From contig NZ_LNUT01000005.1 of the NCBI RefSeq assembly GCF_001512305.1, positions 1,151,774 through 1,215,773 of the forward strand: a stretch of 64,000 bases of DNA. Reading direction: 5' to 3'. Position numbers and translations under genes: made by a program. Origin of the DNA: Arthrobacter sp. EPSL27. GTDB taxonomy: Bacteria > Actinomycetota > Actinomycetes > Actinomycetales > Micrococcaceae. Every line of letters starts with the position of its first letter. The first letter of the stretch is position 1. The notes below the pieces were generated by a model. It had not been told where the DNA came from and ran no database searches. It worked only from the letters and a program-made list of their open reading frames with translations. This document shows positions 1 through 8,960 of the stretch, one piece after another.

Positions 1-161
1 AGGTCATCATCCTGGTGCGCGACGACGTTCATCGCGGTTCCCGCCGCGCACCCCTCGTCCGCCGAAGCCTGCGGTGCGGTCGCCAGGCTTCCGGACAGTG
101 CGGCAACCAACGCGGACGCCAACAGCATGAAAGTCCACCCGCGGTGCCTTGAAGACGTCAT
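1..161 (-). CDS. Secreted PIG-L (LmbE-like) deacetylase family protein, N-terminal fragment
   Basis: Only the first 53 codons are in the window; the gene runs off the left edge. It starts with an ATG at 161. Residues 1-34 form a signal peptide (short basic start, hydrophobic stretch FMLLASALVAALSGSLA, cleavage near QASA-DE). The mature protein opens with MNVVAHQDDDL, which matches the first metal-binding motif (A-H-x-D-D) of PIG-L/LmbE deacetylases that remove N-acetyl groups from amino sugars. Family membership rests on this one motif, so the substrate is unknown. An exported member would act on extracellular or cell-wall glycans. Confidence 0.6.
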   Translation of the reverse strand, partial: MTSSRHRGWTFMLLASALVAALSGSLATAPQASADEGCAAGTAMNVVAHQDDD

Positions 162-237
162 CTGGTTCCCCCAACCGATCATCACGTCACCCCGCCGTAA
201 AAGACGCCGGGCCCCGATCCCGGGAGGGAACCTGCCA

Positions 238-305
238 TAAAACTACATCCAGTTTACTTAATATTCAAGCTAATCGTTTTTTCGTATAGTTGAAAAACTT
301 TCTAA
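238..305. promoter_or_regulatory. AT-rich divergent promoter island
   Basis: This stretch is far richer in A and T than the surrounding DNA and lies between the divergent PIG-L-like gene and the sterol carrier family gene. It contains a good -10-like hexamer TATAGT at 285-290 on the plus strand and a TATTAA-like element on the minus strand near 260-265. No convincing -35 box is visible for either. It probably drives transcription in both directions; exact start sites cannot be called. Confidence 0.35.
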
Positions 306-414
306 TGAGCATCGGTCGTGGCTCCGTCTGAAGGGGCAGGGGTAGGCTGGCTCCAGAATCGGTCCGGCCAGCGGAGGGCCGGCAACTCTTTTGAAACAGC
401 CGGGAGGCAAGTCA

Positions 415-804
415 GTGGTGGTTCAACGACGTCGTATCGCGCTCGATGAGGGCCGCGCGGCCCTTGCTGCGTGGCAGGAGGCCAACCCCGGCCAGGCCGA
501 TGCCCCCGCCGCCGCGCCCCTCCCCCGCGCCACGCTCGCGACGGCGGTGCGCTACTCCCTGGAGGAGGTCACCGCCCGGGCACCCGGGAACTCCGTGGAG
601 GTCCGCGTCCCGCCGTACGGCGTCACGCAGTGTGTGGAGGGCCCCCGGCATACCCGCGGCACCCCGCCGAACGTCATTGAGTGCGACGCCGGCACGTGGC
701 TGGAAATGGTCAGCGGCCGGCTGGGCTGGGCCGAAGCCGTCGACGCCGGACGGGTGGCGGCCTCCGGGCTGCGCGCCGACCTGTCAGGGCTGCTGCCGCT
801 TTAG
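415..804 (+). CDS. Sterol carrier family protein
   Basis: This 129-residue soluble protein matches the actinobacterial sterol carrier (SCP2-like) family. The diagnostic stretch is at residues about 60-85 (NSVEVRVPPYGVTQ, then EGPRHTRGTPPNVIE), followed by the helical C-terminus with GRVAASGLRADLSGLL. The family is thought to bind lipids, but the role of bacterial members is not established. I chose GTG 415 because a GGGAGG ribosome binding site lies at 402-407, seven bases upstream; an upstream in-frame TTG at 391 has no such site. The stop codon is part of a 16-bp direct repeat. It converges with the SDR gene. Confidence 0.75.
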   Translation: MVVQRRRIALDEGRAALAAWQEANPGQADAPAAAPLPRATLATAVRYSLEEVTARAPGNSVEVRVPPYGVTQCVEGPRHTRGTPPNVIECDAGTWLEMVSGRLGWAEAVDAGRVAASGLRADLSGLLPL

Positions 805-834
805 GAGGCGCGGCCCGGTTTAGGAGGCGCGGCC
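800..834. repeat. 16-bp direct repeat duplicating the stop codon
   Basis: The sequence TTTAGGAGGCGCGGCC occurs at 800-815 and again at 819-834, separated by three bases. The first copy contains the TAG stop of the sterol carrier family gene (802-804). It looks like a small slippage duplication in the gap between two convergent genes. Confidence 0.7.
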
Positions 835-852
835 ACGCTGCTGCCGGTAAAA

Positions 853-1614
853 CTAGCCGCGACCGATGAACGGCATTCCGGCGGCCGTGATCACTAGGGA
901 GCCGACGCTCGCGGAGGACGGCATGCCGGCCATCAGCAGCACCGCCCGGGCGGCGTCCTCGACCGGGAAGGTCGGTTCCACGCGGGTGCTGCCGTCGGCC
1001 TGGACAGCCCCGGAGCCGACGCCGATGGTGTCCATCAGCTCCGTGGCCGTGTTGCCGATATCAATCTGACCGCACGTGATGCCGAAGCCGCGGCCGTCCA
1101 GGTCAATGCTCTTGGTCAGCCCGGTCATGGCATGCTTGGTCACCGCATAGGCCACCGTCCGGGGCCGCGGCGCATGCGCCGAGATGGAGCCGTTGTTGAT
1201 GATCCGCCCGCCCTGCGGCGACTGGGCCTTCATGGCCCGGACGGCGGCCGCGGCACACAGCATGGACCCGGTCAGGTTGACCGCCAGGGTGGCCTCCCAG
1301 TCCGCCAGGCTGATCTCGTCCACGGAGGCGGCGGGGCCGAACACCCCGGCGTTGTTGAACAGCACGTCCACGCGGCCCCAGCGCTGGAGAGTTTCAGCGA
1401 AAAGCCGCTCGACGTCGTCGGGCGCTGTCACATCGCAGGGAACGGCGAACGCCTGGGCATGCCCGGCCCCGGTCTCCAGCAGTTGCGCTTCCCGCCGGCC
1501 GGCCAGGACCACCCGGTATCCGTCGGCGAGCATGAGCCGCGCCACCGCCCGTCCGATTCCCGATCCCGCCCCGGTGACGACGGCCACTCGGCCGGGCAGA
1601 TGCTGTCGTGTCAT
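853..1614 (-). CDS. SDR family NAD(P)-dependent oxidoreductase
   Basis: This is a classical short-chain dehydrogenase/reductase of 253 residues, the usual length. The Rossmann nucleotide motif TGAGSGIG is at residues 14-21, NNAG at 87-90, the catalytic serine in the NGSIS stretch near 143, and YAVTK (Y156, K160) completes the active site. DV at 61-62 is the usual adenine-contact acid. The protein is cytosolic and should oxidise or reduce an alcohol/carbonyl pair; nothing nearby identifies the substrate. It stands alone between convergent and divergent neighbours. The start ATG at 1614 is inferred from alignment of the first beta strand with the family. Confidence 0.85.
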   Translation of the reverse strand: MTRQHLPGRVAVVTGAGSGIGRAVARLMLADGYRVVLAGRREAQLLETGAGHAQAFAVPCDVTAPDDVERLFAETLQRWGRVDVLFNNAGVFGPAASVDEISLADWEATLAVNLTGSMLCAAAAVRAMKAQSPQGGRIINNGSISAHAPRPRTVAYAVTKHAMTGLTKSIDLDGRGFGITCGQIDIGNTATELMDTIGVGSGAVQADGSTRVEPTFPVEDAARAVLLMAGMPSSASVGSLVITAAGMPFIGRG

Positions 1615-1760
1615 CCGGCTAGCGTATGCCGAGTTGGCACCTCACGGCAGTGTTGCACGCGAACATTGCCGTGAAATGACATCTCGGCGGGGCCCGGCGG
1701 TCCGCGCTCCCCGGCCGCCGGAGGGGTTGCGCCGGGCAGCCCCGTGCAGCACAGTGAAGC

Positions 1761-2636
1761 ATGGCAACCACCGCTGGAGAGGCCCTGCTCGACTACCTCG
1801 CTGAGCAGTCCGCAGAACTGCGCCAGCACGAACCCGGGGTCCGGAAAAACGACGCCGAAGCGATCCACAAGATGCGCGTCGCCGCCCGCCGGCTCCGCTC
1901 GCTGCTGGCGACCGGCCGGTCCTTGTTCGCCAAGGGCTCCGCCGATGAGCTGCGGTCCGAGCTGCGCTGGCTCTCAGGGGCACTGGGCCCGGCCCGCGAC
2001 CCCGGTGTGGTGCAGGCCCGCCTCAAGGAATTGCTGGCTGAGGAACCCGACGAGCTGGTGCTCGGCCCGGCCCCCGCGCGGATCGACGAGGAGCTCGATG
2101 CCGCCGCTGCCGCCGGTTTTGAGGCCGCCCTGGAGGCGCTGAACAGCCAGCGGTACAAGCAGCTGCTGTCCGCCCTCGATACCTGGCTCGACGGCGGCAG
2201 CCTGTCCGAGAAAGCGTCCCGGCCCCCGCGGAAAACCATCCGGAAGCTGGCCGCCAAGGATGAGGGCCGCCTGAGGCGGGCCGTGGAGGCGCTGCCGGCG
2301 GAGGAGGACCGACCGACCCGGGACGAAGGGCTGCATGAAGTCCGGAAGGCGGCCAAGCGGCTGCGCTATTCCGCCGAGCTGGCCGCATCCCTGGGCGGCG
2401 GAGGCGGCGCCAAGAACGCCCGGCGGGCCGCCAAGGCGGCGCGCCGGATCCAGACGGACCTGGGCCAGTTCCAGGACAGCGTGGTGGCCCGGACCCTGCT
2501 GGTGGAGCTCGGCGCACGGTCGCTGCGCAGCGGCGAGAACGGCTTCACCTACGGCCGGCTGCACGCCAAGGAGGAAGGGATCGCTGCGCGGGCCGAGGCC
2601 GACTTCCTCAAGACGTGGCGGAAGTTCACCGCCTGA
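1761..2636 (+). CDS. CHAD domain-containing protein
   Basis: The 291-residue protein is a stand-alone CHAD domain. The two characteristic helical repeats each carry a conserved histidine and arginine cluster: HKMRVAARRLRSLL near residues 36-49 and LHEVRKAAKRLRYSAEL near 190-206. CHAD domains bind inorganic polyphosphate through these basic helices and are often found beside CYTH triphosphatases; no CYTH domain is present here. The protein is highly charged and cytosolic, with no signal peptide. The function, probably polyphosphate binding, is inferred from the family. Confidence 0.85.
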   Translation: MATTAGEALLDYLAEQSAELRQHEPGVRKNDAEAIHKMRVAARRLRSLLATGRSLFAKGSADELRSELRWLSGALGPARDPGVVQARLKELLAEEPDELVLGPAPARIDEELDAAAAAGFEAALEALNSQRYKQLLSALDTWLDGGSLSEKASRPPRKTIRKLAAKDEGRLRRAVEALPAEEDRPTRDEGLHEVRKAAKRLRYSAELAASLGGGGGAKNARRAAKAARRIQTDLGQFQDSVVARTLLVELGARSLRSGENGFTYGRLHAKEEGIAARAEADFLKTWRKFTA

Positions 2637-2743
2637 CGGGGACAAAGCGGTCCGGCAGATTACTCAGCACTGCCCGGCATGTCAGTCGGCCCGGGCGGAC
2701 GCCACAGCGGGGTGCTGAATCCCAGTCGAGCTAAGGGCGCAGC

Positions 2744-3046
2744 CTAGTTGTGGGCGCGTGCGCGTTTGCCGGCAGCCAGCGACCCGCCGGCCAGTGAGGT
2801 GGAGCGGCCTGCGCCCCCTGCGGTCCGCCGGGTGACACGTGAGGGCGGCACCACGGACTGCCCGCCCGCGCTGCGGTCGCGGATCAGTCCGGTGCCGGCG
2901 ATTTCACGCGCCTGGGCGATGCCGGCCACGGCTGCCCTCTTGGTGGGAAAGGTGACGGAGACAGCCATCAGGCTTCCGCCGCCGTCAAGCATGCGGATCC
3001 GGTAGCCGCCGTCGGGCGCGTCCACGAGCTCGAAATATCCTGCCAT
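2744..3046 (-). CDS. DUF1508 (YegP-like) protein
   Basis: Residues 1-55 form one DUF1508 module, the small beta-beta-alpha fold of E. coli YegP: it starts FELVDAPDGGYRIRML and ends with the helix TKRAAVAGIAQAREIA. The remaining 45 residues are a basic, disordered tail ending in KRARAHN, not part of the fold. Family members are small stress-associated proteins of unknown biochemical role. A strong ribosome binding site (AAAGGAGTG) precedes the ATG. A perfect palindrome about 45 bp upstream may be its promoter or an operator. Confidence 0.75.
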   Translation of the reverse strand: MAGYFELVDAPDGGYRIRMLDGGGSLMAVSVTFPTKRAAVAGIAQAREIAGTGLIRDRSAGGQSVVPPSRVTRRTAGGAGRSTSLAGGSLAAGKRARAHN

Positions 3047-3089
3047 CGCACACTCCTTTGTCCTCTCCCCCCAATGAGCGGGATATTAG

Positions 3090-3101
3090 TAAGTATACTT
3101 A
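3090..3101. promoter_or_regulatory. Perfect palindrome TAAGTATACTTA upstream of the DUF1508 gene
   Basis: This is a 12-bp perfect palindrome in an AT-rich patch 44-55 bp upstream of the minus-strand ATG at 3046. On the minus strand it contains TATACT, a credible -10 box, so it could be a promoter element, an operator overlapping it, or both. Related AAGYATACT sequences occur at 25436 and 34841. Confidence 0.35.
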
Positions 3102-3148
3102 TCTAGGGTCTGGATGAACACCCGGGGCCCGCGGGCGGCCGCTCCCCC

Positions 3149-4942
3149 TCAGCGCCCGGAGACAGGGGAGTCGCTGCGGCGGACACCGTCGTCGTGCAGT
3201 TCCAGGGCACTCATCACCAGCGCGAAGTGGCTGAAGGCCTGCGGGGTGTTCCCCAGCTGCCGCCCGTCTTCGATGCTCCATTCCTCGCTGAGAAGCCCGA
3301 CGTCGTTGCGCACCGCCAGCAGCCGGTCGAACAGTTCCTGCGCCTCATGCCGCCGGCCGGCGCCGAGGAGCGCCTCAACCAGCCAGAACGAACACGCCAG
3401 GAATACCCCTTCTTCGCCGGGGAGTCCGTCGTCGCATTCCGCCGGCTTGTAGCGGCGGAGGAACCCGTTATGGGTGAGCTCGCGCTGGACGGCGTCGATG
3501 GTGCCCACCACCCGCGGATCGTCCGGGGGCAGGAACCCGACGCGGGGAATCAGCAGGAGGCTCGCGTCGAGCTCGGGCCGGCCGTAGGACTGGACGAAGG
3601 TGTTGCGGCCGGCGTCGAACCCTTTGGCCATCACGTCGGCACGGATCGTCTCGCGGAGTTCTTCCCAGCGGTCCGCGGGGCCGGGCAGGCCGAAATCCCG
3701 GACGCCCTTGACCATCCGGTCCGCGGCCACCCAGGCCATCACCTTGGAGTGGGTGAAATGCCGCCGGGGTCCGCGCATCTCCCAGAGCCCGTTGTCCGGA
3801 CGGTCCCAGGCCGACTCGAGGTGCTCCATCAGAGCCAGTTGCACGTCCCAGGACTCGTCGGTGCTGGTCAGCAGCGAGTTCCGGGTCAGCGACAGGCAGT
3901 CCAGCACCTCGCCCCAGACGTCGAGCTGCAGCTGCCCCGCCGCGCCATTCCCGGTCCGGACGGGGGCGGAATTCTCGTATCCCCGCAGCCACGGCAGCTC
4001 CACCTCGGGCAGCCGGCGTTCGCCGTGGATGCCGTACATGATCTGCAGGTCCTTGGGGTCCCCCGCCACCGCCCGCAGCAGCCAGTCACGCCACGATGCG
4101 GCCTCTTCCGTGTATCCCGCGGCGAGCAGCGCCTGGAGGGTCAGGGTGGCGTCGCGGAGCCAGCAGAAGCGGTAGTCCCAGTTCCGTTGGCCGCCCAGTT
4201 CCTCCGGCAGGGACGTCGTCACGGCCGCGACGATGCCTCCGGTGGGCGCGAACGTCAGCGCCTTCAGGGTGATCAGCGACCGCTGCACATCCGCCCGGTA
4301 GGGCCCGGTAATCGTGCACTTGGAGGACCAGTGCTGCCAGAAGGCCTCGGTGGACTCCAGGACCCGTTCCGGGTCGATCCTCCGGGGCCGGGCCAGGTGG
4401 CTTGGCGTCCACGTCAGCACGAACGGCACCCGGTCCCCCGCCCTGACGGTGAAGTCGCTGACGGTCTTGAGCCGCTCGCCGCGCAGCGGCGCCTCGGTCA
4501 CCAGATACGCGGCATCCGGGCCGGCGATCGCGTGGATCCCGTAGGCGTCGTGGCGCACCCACGGGACAATGTGCCCGTAGTCGAAGCGCAGCACCAGCTC
4601 GCCGCGCATCCGGACCGTCCCGCGGACGCCCACCACAATCCGCACGAGGTCCGCCACCCCGTCGCGGGGCGGCATGAAGTCGATGACCTTGACCTTGCCC
4701 GACGGCGTCTCCCATTCGGTTTCGAGGATGAGGGTGCCCTTGCGGTAATGCCGGCGGGTGCATTCCCCGCCGCCTTCCGGGGCCAGCAACCAGCGCCCCG
4801 CCCTGGGCGTGTCCAGGAGGGCGTTGAAGCAGGCCGGGGAATCGAACCGGGGCAGGCAGAGCCAGTCGATGGAGCCTTCGGTGCTGATCAGGGCTCCCGT
4901 GTGCAGATCGCCGACCAGCGCATAATCCTCAATGCGCGCCAT
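3149..4942 (-). CDS. Glycoside hydrolase family 15 protein (glucoamylase/trehalase-like)
   Basis: This 597-residue protein has the layout of bacterial GH15 enzymes: an N-terminal beta-sandwich beginning IEDYALVGDLHTGALIS and GSIDWLCLPRFDSPA, then the (alpha/alpha)6 barrel. Barrel motifs include the RFCWLRDATLTL segment, an ELPWLRGYENSAPVRTGN loop and, near the C-terminus, GLLSEEW, matching the second catalytic glutamate region. Such enzymes hydrolyse alpha-glucosidic bonds; actinobacterial relatives include trehalases and glucoamylases, which I cannot separate. There is no signal peptide, so it is probably intracellular. An in-frame GTG at 4963 is an alternative start; the ATG at 4942 fits the family N-terminus. 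Confidence 0.85.
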   Translation of the reverse strand: MARIEDYALVGDLHTGALISTEGSIDWLCLPRFDSPACFNALLDTPRAGRWLLAPEGGGECTRRHYRKGTLILETEWETPSGKVKVIDFMPPRDGVADLVRIVVGVRGTVRMRGELVLRFDYGHIVPWVRHDAYGIHAIAGPDAAYLVTEAPLRGERLKTVSDFTVRAGDRVPFVLTWTPSHLARPRRIDPERVLESTEAFWQHWSSKCTITGPYRADVQRSLITLKALTFAPTGGIVAAVTTSLPEELGGQRNWDYRFCWLRDATLTLQALLAAGYTEEAASWRDWLLRAVAGDPKDLQIMYGIHGERRLPEVELPWLRGYENSAPVRTGNGAAGQLQLDVWGEVLDCLSLTRNSLLTSTDESWDVQLALMEHLESAWDRPDNGLWEMRGPRRHFTHSKVMAWVAADRMVKGVRDFGLPGPADRWEELRETIRADVMAKGFDAGRNTFVQSYGRPELDASLLLIPRVGFLPPDDPRVVGTIDAVQRELTHNGFLRRYKPAECDDGLPGEEGVFLACSFWLVEALLGAGRRHEAQELFDRLLAVRNDVGLLSEEWSIEDGRQLGNTPQAFSHFALVMSALELHDDGVRRSDSPVSGR

Positions 4943-5075
4943 GGGACTTAGCGTGCCACACACGATTCCGTCCGACTAGGATCCAGAGCATGCTTCAGCG
5001 GAACATCGCCACCCCACCGGCCGGCGCCGCACGGGCGGTCTCACCCGGGCCGGGCCCGCAGCGGGGACGGCCCGC

Positions 5076-5813
5076 ATGAACAGCGGCGTGCACATTGGCA
5101 CCAGCGGCTGGAGCTACGACCACTGGGAGGACGTGCTGTACCCTCCCGGGCTGCCGGCCCGGGACCGGCTGGCGCACTACGCCGCGCGTTTCTCCACGGT
5201 GGAGCTCAATGCCAGCTTTTACCGCTGGCCCCGCGAGGCCTCCTTCGCGAGCTGGCGCCGGCGCCTTCCGCCCGGGTTCCTGCTGTCCGTCAAGGCCCCG
5301 CGCGGGCTGACCCACGGCAAGAAGCTGTACGCACCGGAAGTGTGGATCGATCGGATCACCCGGTGCTGGCATGAGCTCGGCGACAAGCGGGCGGTGCTGC
5401 TGGTGCAACTTCCGCCGGACTTCGCCCGGGACGACGCGCGGCTGGACTACTTCCTCGAGGCGCTGCCCGGCTGGGTCCGCGTCAGTGTGGAGTTCCGTCA
5501 CCCGTCTTGGGACGCACCCGAGGTCTATGCCCTGCTGGAACGGCACGGCGCCGCGTACTGCGTCATGAGCGGCGCCGGACTGCCGTGCGTGCTCCGCGCC
5601 ACCGCGGATTTTCTCTACGTGAGGCTGCACGGCCCGGATTGGGAGCACCTCTACGGCGGTTCCTACTCGGACGATGAGCTGCGAGGGTGGGCGGACCGGA
5701 TCCGCGAGTGGCGCTGGTCCGGCCGGGAGGTCTTCGTGTATTTCAACAACGACGGCGGCGGGAACGCCGTGCGTAATGCCCAGGTGTTGGAGCACCTGGT
5801 GGGCGGCGACTGA
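5076..5813 (+). CDS. DUF72 domain-containing protein (YecE-like)
   Basis: This 245-residue cytosolic protein matches DUF72, a TIM-barrel family of unknown activity. It starts with the typical VHIGTSGWSYDHW, followed by FSTVELNASFYRWP, LLSVKAPRGLTH, VSVEFRHPSWD and, near the end, VFVYFNNDGGGNAVRNA, the most conserved family signature. It diverges from the GH15 gene and lies just upstream of the App1-like phosphatase gene on the same strand. No substrate is known for the family. Confidence 0.85.
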   Translation: MNSGVHIGTSGWSYDHWEDVLYPPGLPARDRLAHYAARFSTVELNASFYRWPREASFASWRRRLPPGFLLSVKAPRGLTHGKKLYAPEVWIDRITRCWHELGDKRAVLLVQLPPDFARDDARLDYFLEALPGWVRVSVEFRHPSWDAPEVYALLERHGAAYCVMSGAGLPCVLRATADFLYVRLHGPDWEHLYGGSYSDDELRGWADRIREWRWSGREVFVYFNNDGGGNAVRNAQVLEHLVGGD

Positions 5814-5872
5814 ACGGCGTCGATTCCGGACACAGTCCCCGCCGGGGCTTGCGTGTGTGGGAGAGTGGGGGC

Positions 5873-6943
5873 ATGGAATTGGCGTCACAGCAACCACCCG
5901 GGCAGCAAGCGGTCACCGGCAACCGGGCGTTCCGCCTGGCGCACTGGGTCTCGGACACCGTCAACGGTTTCCGCCTAAAGACCGCCCGCCGCTGGAACTT
6001 CGTCCCCAAAACAGTGGCTTACCAGGGCTACGGATCCACAACCTGGGTCCGGGTGCTTGGCCGGGTGGTGCTGACCAGCAAGCCCACCCCTGGCAGCCGG
6101 GCGGAGCAGGCCGCGCAGAACGGCAACCAGAACATCCGCGGGTGGCGGGCGTTTACGTCCGTGCCCATCCAGTACGCCGAGGTGGAAATAGAGATCGGCG
6201 GGGTGATCGCCCGGGTGAAGGCGGACCGCGGCGGACTGGTGGACACCGTCGTCGAGGTGGAACTGGAACCGGGCTGGCATACCGCCATCCTGCGCGCCGA
6301 AGGCACCGAAGCCGCTAAGGCCGAGGTTTTTGTCATTTCCCCGGACACCAAGCTGGGGATCGTGTCCGACATCGATGACACGATCATGGTCACCGCACTC
6401 CCCCGGCCCTTCCTGGCGCTGTGGAACACCTTTGTGCTCAACGAGCGCGCGCGGATGGCGACGCCGGGAATGGCCGTGCTGCTGGACCGGATCAAGGTGG
6501 AGTACCCGGAAGCCCCGGTGATTTACCTGTCCACCGGGCCTTGGAACGCCGCCCCGACGCTGGCACGCTTTATCGCCCGCAACATGTACCCCAAGGGCGC
6601 ACTGCTGCTCACTGACTGGGGCCTGACCCACGACCGCTGGTTCCGCAGCGGCCAGGAGCACAAACGCCGCAACCTGGAACTGCTCGCCGAGGAGTTCCCG
6701 AACATGCGCTGGCTGCTGTTCGGCGACAACGGCCAGCACGACGAGGCCATCTATTCACACTTCGCCCAGCAGCACGGCGACCGGGTCGCCGCCATCGGCA
6801 TCCGGCAGCTCTCCGCCAGCGAAGCCGTTCTTGCCGGCGGCCACTCGGAGACCGGCGACCACACCGGGTCCGAGGTGCCGTGGATCTACTCCCCCGACGG
6901 TGCGGGAATGGCGAAAAGCCTGCAGGGCCTGGGAATTCTCTAG
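5873..6943 (+). CDS. App1-like phosphatase domain protein (DUF2183)
   Basis: The 356-residue protein has an N-terminal beta-rich segment (residues about 45-155) and a C-terminal App1 phosphatase domain. The haloacid-dehalogenase-type catalytic motif DIDDT is at 166-170, followed by STGPWNAAPTL near 220 and LLFGDNGQHDEAIY, which supplies the later acidic residues. Yeast App1 removes phosphate from phosphatidate; bacterial members are assigned by similarity only. There is no signal peptide or clear membrane segment. The ATG at 5873 follows a GGGGG stretch; an upstream in-frame ATG at 5849 is a less likely start. It sits 59 bp after the DUF72 gene and may be cotranscribed. Confidence 0.8.
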   Translation: MELASQQPPGQQAVTGNRAFRLAHWVSDTVNGFRLKTARRWNFVPKTVAYQGYGSTTWVRVLGRVVLTSKPTPGSRAEQAAQNGNQNIRGWRAFTSVPIQYAEVEIEIGGVIARVKADRGGLVDTVVEVELEPGWHTAILRAEGTEAAKAEVFVISPDTKLGIVSDIDDTIMVTALPRPFLALWNTFVLNERARMATPGMAVLLDRIKVEYPEAPVIYLSTGPWNAAPTLARFIARNMYPKGALLLTDWGLTHDRWFRSGQEHKRRNLELLAEEFPNMRWLLFGDNGQHDEAIYSHFAQQHGDRVAAIGIRQLSASEAVLAGGHSETGDHTGSEVPWIYSPDGAGMAKSLQGLGIL

Positions 6944-7019
6944 ACCGCCTGAAGCTCGCTGTTCTGTCCGACGGCGGCCGGGTCGCTAAATTGTCTGAGC
7001 CTCGATTTATTGTTGGGGT

Positions 7020-8864
7020 ATGGAAAGCAGCGCGGCTTTTAGTACGGAAACCCGGGAGGCGGCGGGAGCCGTCGCCGAGTCCGCTGCTGCGCTGAATGCT
7101 CTTGTTGGAGCGGTTTCTTCCGGCTTGCCCGACGGCGGGTCCGGCCCGCTGTCAGGTGCCCATCCGCAGCCGGAGGGCGGTGTGCCGGTGGGTGCCGATC
7201 CGTTGCGGGAACGGGCGGATGCCTGTCTGGACGGTTTCGCGGAGCTGGCGCGGCTGGAGGCGCGGAGCGCGGCGCTGCGGGCCCGGATCACCGCGGAATA
7301 TTTGGACGTGACCAAGGCATTGGCGGCGCCGGAACTGCCCAGCAGCGCGCAGGAGATGGCGGAGGTCGCGGAGGTCGCGTGTGCCATGACCGTCTCCGAA
7401 CGCACCGCCGGGGCGCTGATTTCCGACTGCGTGGCGCTGACGGAAAGGCTGCCGCTGACCCTGAAAGCTCTGCAGGCCGGGACCCTCTCGTGGCAGCACG
7501 CCCGGATCATGGTGGACGAGACGGCGAATCTGGATGCGGCCGAGGCGGCGGCGCTGGAAGCGCACTTCCTGGACCCGTCCGCACCGGACCCTGCCCGGGG
7601 CTGCCCGGCCGGAGAACTTGTCCCGGGCCGGTTCCGCGCCAAGGCGCGTACCTGGCGGGAACGCCACCACCCGGTCAGCATCGAAACCCGCCACAAAAAG
7701 TGCGCGGCGGACCGGCGGGTCGAGTTCGTCCCGGACCGCGACGGGATGGCCTGGTTCAACACCTACCTCCCGGCCGACACCGCGTCCGCACTCTGGGCCC
7801 GGACCACCGCGGACGCCCGCGCCCTCCAACGCCCCGAGGAGCCCCGGACCCTCGCCCAGCTCCGCGCCGACGTCGCCGCCACCCTCCTCCTCACCGGCGA
7901 CATACCTGGCCTGACCCCCGCCGAGGGGACCGGGACCGGCGGCGGCATCGCCTACGGCGACGGGCGTGACTCAGACGGCGGGACCGGGATCGGCGGCAGC
8001 CGGGATAACAGCGCCGGCAGTGCCGTTGCCGGGGGTGTGCCGGTGCCGCGGGCGCAGGTTCTGGTTACTGTTCCGGTGTTCTCGCTTCTGGGGGTGACGG
8101 AGGAGCCGGCGATGCTGGGCGGGTACGGGCCGATTCCGCCGTCCATGGCCCGGCGCCTGGTGGCCGGCGGCGCGGATTCGTTCCACCGGGTCCTGGTGGA
8201 TCCGCGGGACGGGGCGCCGCTGGAGATCGGCCGGACCAGTTACCGGGTCACGAAGGCCCTGCGGCAGTGGTTGGGGCTGCGCGACGGCAAATGCTCGTTC
8301 CCCAGTTGCAACAATCATTCGCTCGACAACGAAGCGGACCACTTGCTGGCGTGGGCTGATGGCGGGACCACCGGGATCAGCAACCTGGGCCAGCCGTGCC
8401 GGAAACACCACCGCCTCAAACACACCACCGCGTGGAGGCCTGCCGGGGCCACGAGGACCAGCCCGCCGGGCTGGACCTCACCCACCGGGCGGACCTACCC
8501 CAGCGAACAACAGGACTGGGAACCACCCCAGTGGCCGGAAAACATCCCGCTCCCCGAAAAAATCCCGGAATCCGGCGCGCCCGTGAATGAAGGCTGGGCT
8601 GCCGATCCCGGTACGGACTGGGAACAATTCGCGGCTAGGTTCCCTGGCTGCGACCCTGGTGACCTGATTGAACCGGGACTACCTCCCGGCCCCGGATGGG
8701 GCGCCGACATGGAACCGCCTCCGGACCCGTTCGCTGACTCGTTTCAGTTCACCGCAGACCACGAATCTGAACCGGAAACGGACCCCCAGGATCCCGGATG
8801 GGATCCCGGCATGGAACCGCCCATGGATCCGTTCCCCGACTGGTACCAGTTCACCGCCGCTTGA
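7020..8864 (+). CDS. DUF222 / HNH endonuclease signature protein
   Basis: This 614-residue protein belongs to the large actinobacterial DUF222-HNH (13E12-repeat) family. The N-terminal helical DUF222 region (residues about 55-330) includes VSERTAGALISDCVALTERL and the RRVEFVPDRDGMAWF stretch. The HNH nuclease motif is at about 415-470, with a CSFPSC zinc knuckle, EADHLLAWADGG and CRKHHRLKH, all catalytic positions intact. The family is widespread and multicopy in Actinobacteria; its biological target is unknown. The C-terminus has a proline/aspartate-rich tail in which a segment of about 21 residues ending FQFTA/YQFTA is repeated twice. It appears to be a single-gene unit. Confidence 0.85.
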   Translation: MESSAAFSTETREAAGAVAESAAALNALVGAVSSGLPDGGSGPLSGAHPQPEGGVPVGADPLRERADACLDGFAELARLEARSAALRARITAEYLDVTKALAAPELPSSAQEMAEVAEVACAMTVSERTAGALISDCVALTERLPLTLKALQAGTLSWQHARIMVDETANLDAAEAAALEAHFLDPSAPDPARGCPAGELVPGRFRAKARTWRERHHPVSIETRHKKCAADRRVEFVPDRDGMAWFNTYLPADTASALWARTTADARALQRPEEPRTLAQLRADVAATLLLTGDIPGLTPAEGTGTGGGIAYGDGRDSDGGTGIGGSRDNSAGSAVAGGVPVPRAQVLVTVPVFSLLGVTEEPAMLGGYGPIPPSMARRLVAGGADSFHRVLVDPRDGAPLEIGRTSYRVTKALRQWLGLRDGKCSFPSCNNHSLDNEADHLLAWADGGTTGISNLGQPCRKHHRLKHTTAWRPAGATRTSPPGWTSPTGRTYPSEQQDWEPPQWPENIPLPEKIPESGAPVNEGWAADPGTDWEQFAARFPGCDPGDLIEPGLPPGPGWGADMEPPPDPFADSFQFTADHESEPETDPQDPGWDPGMEPPMDPFPDWYQFTAA

Positions 8865-8960
8865 GCAGGCGCGACACCAGCCCCGGGCAACCGAGGGAGG
8901 CCTGCGCCAAGCAATAGACCGCTAGGGACGACCTCCCCGCTCCAGTACGTGTGCGGAGTT

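Noticed and set aside
3194..4951. Long open frame opposite the GH15 gene (585 codons)
   Set aside because: It is a mirror of a well-supported gene in GC-rich DNA, where stop codons are rare in other frames. It has no ribosome binding site and no family resemblance.
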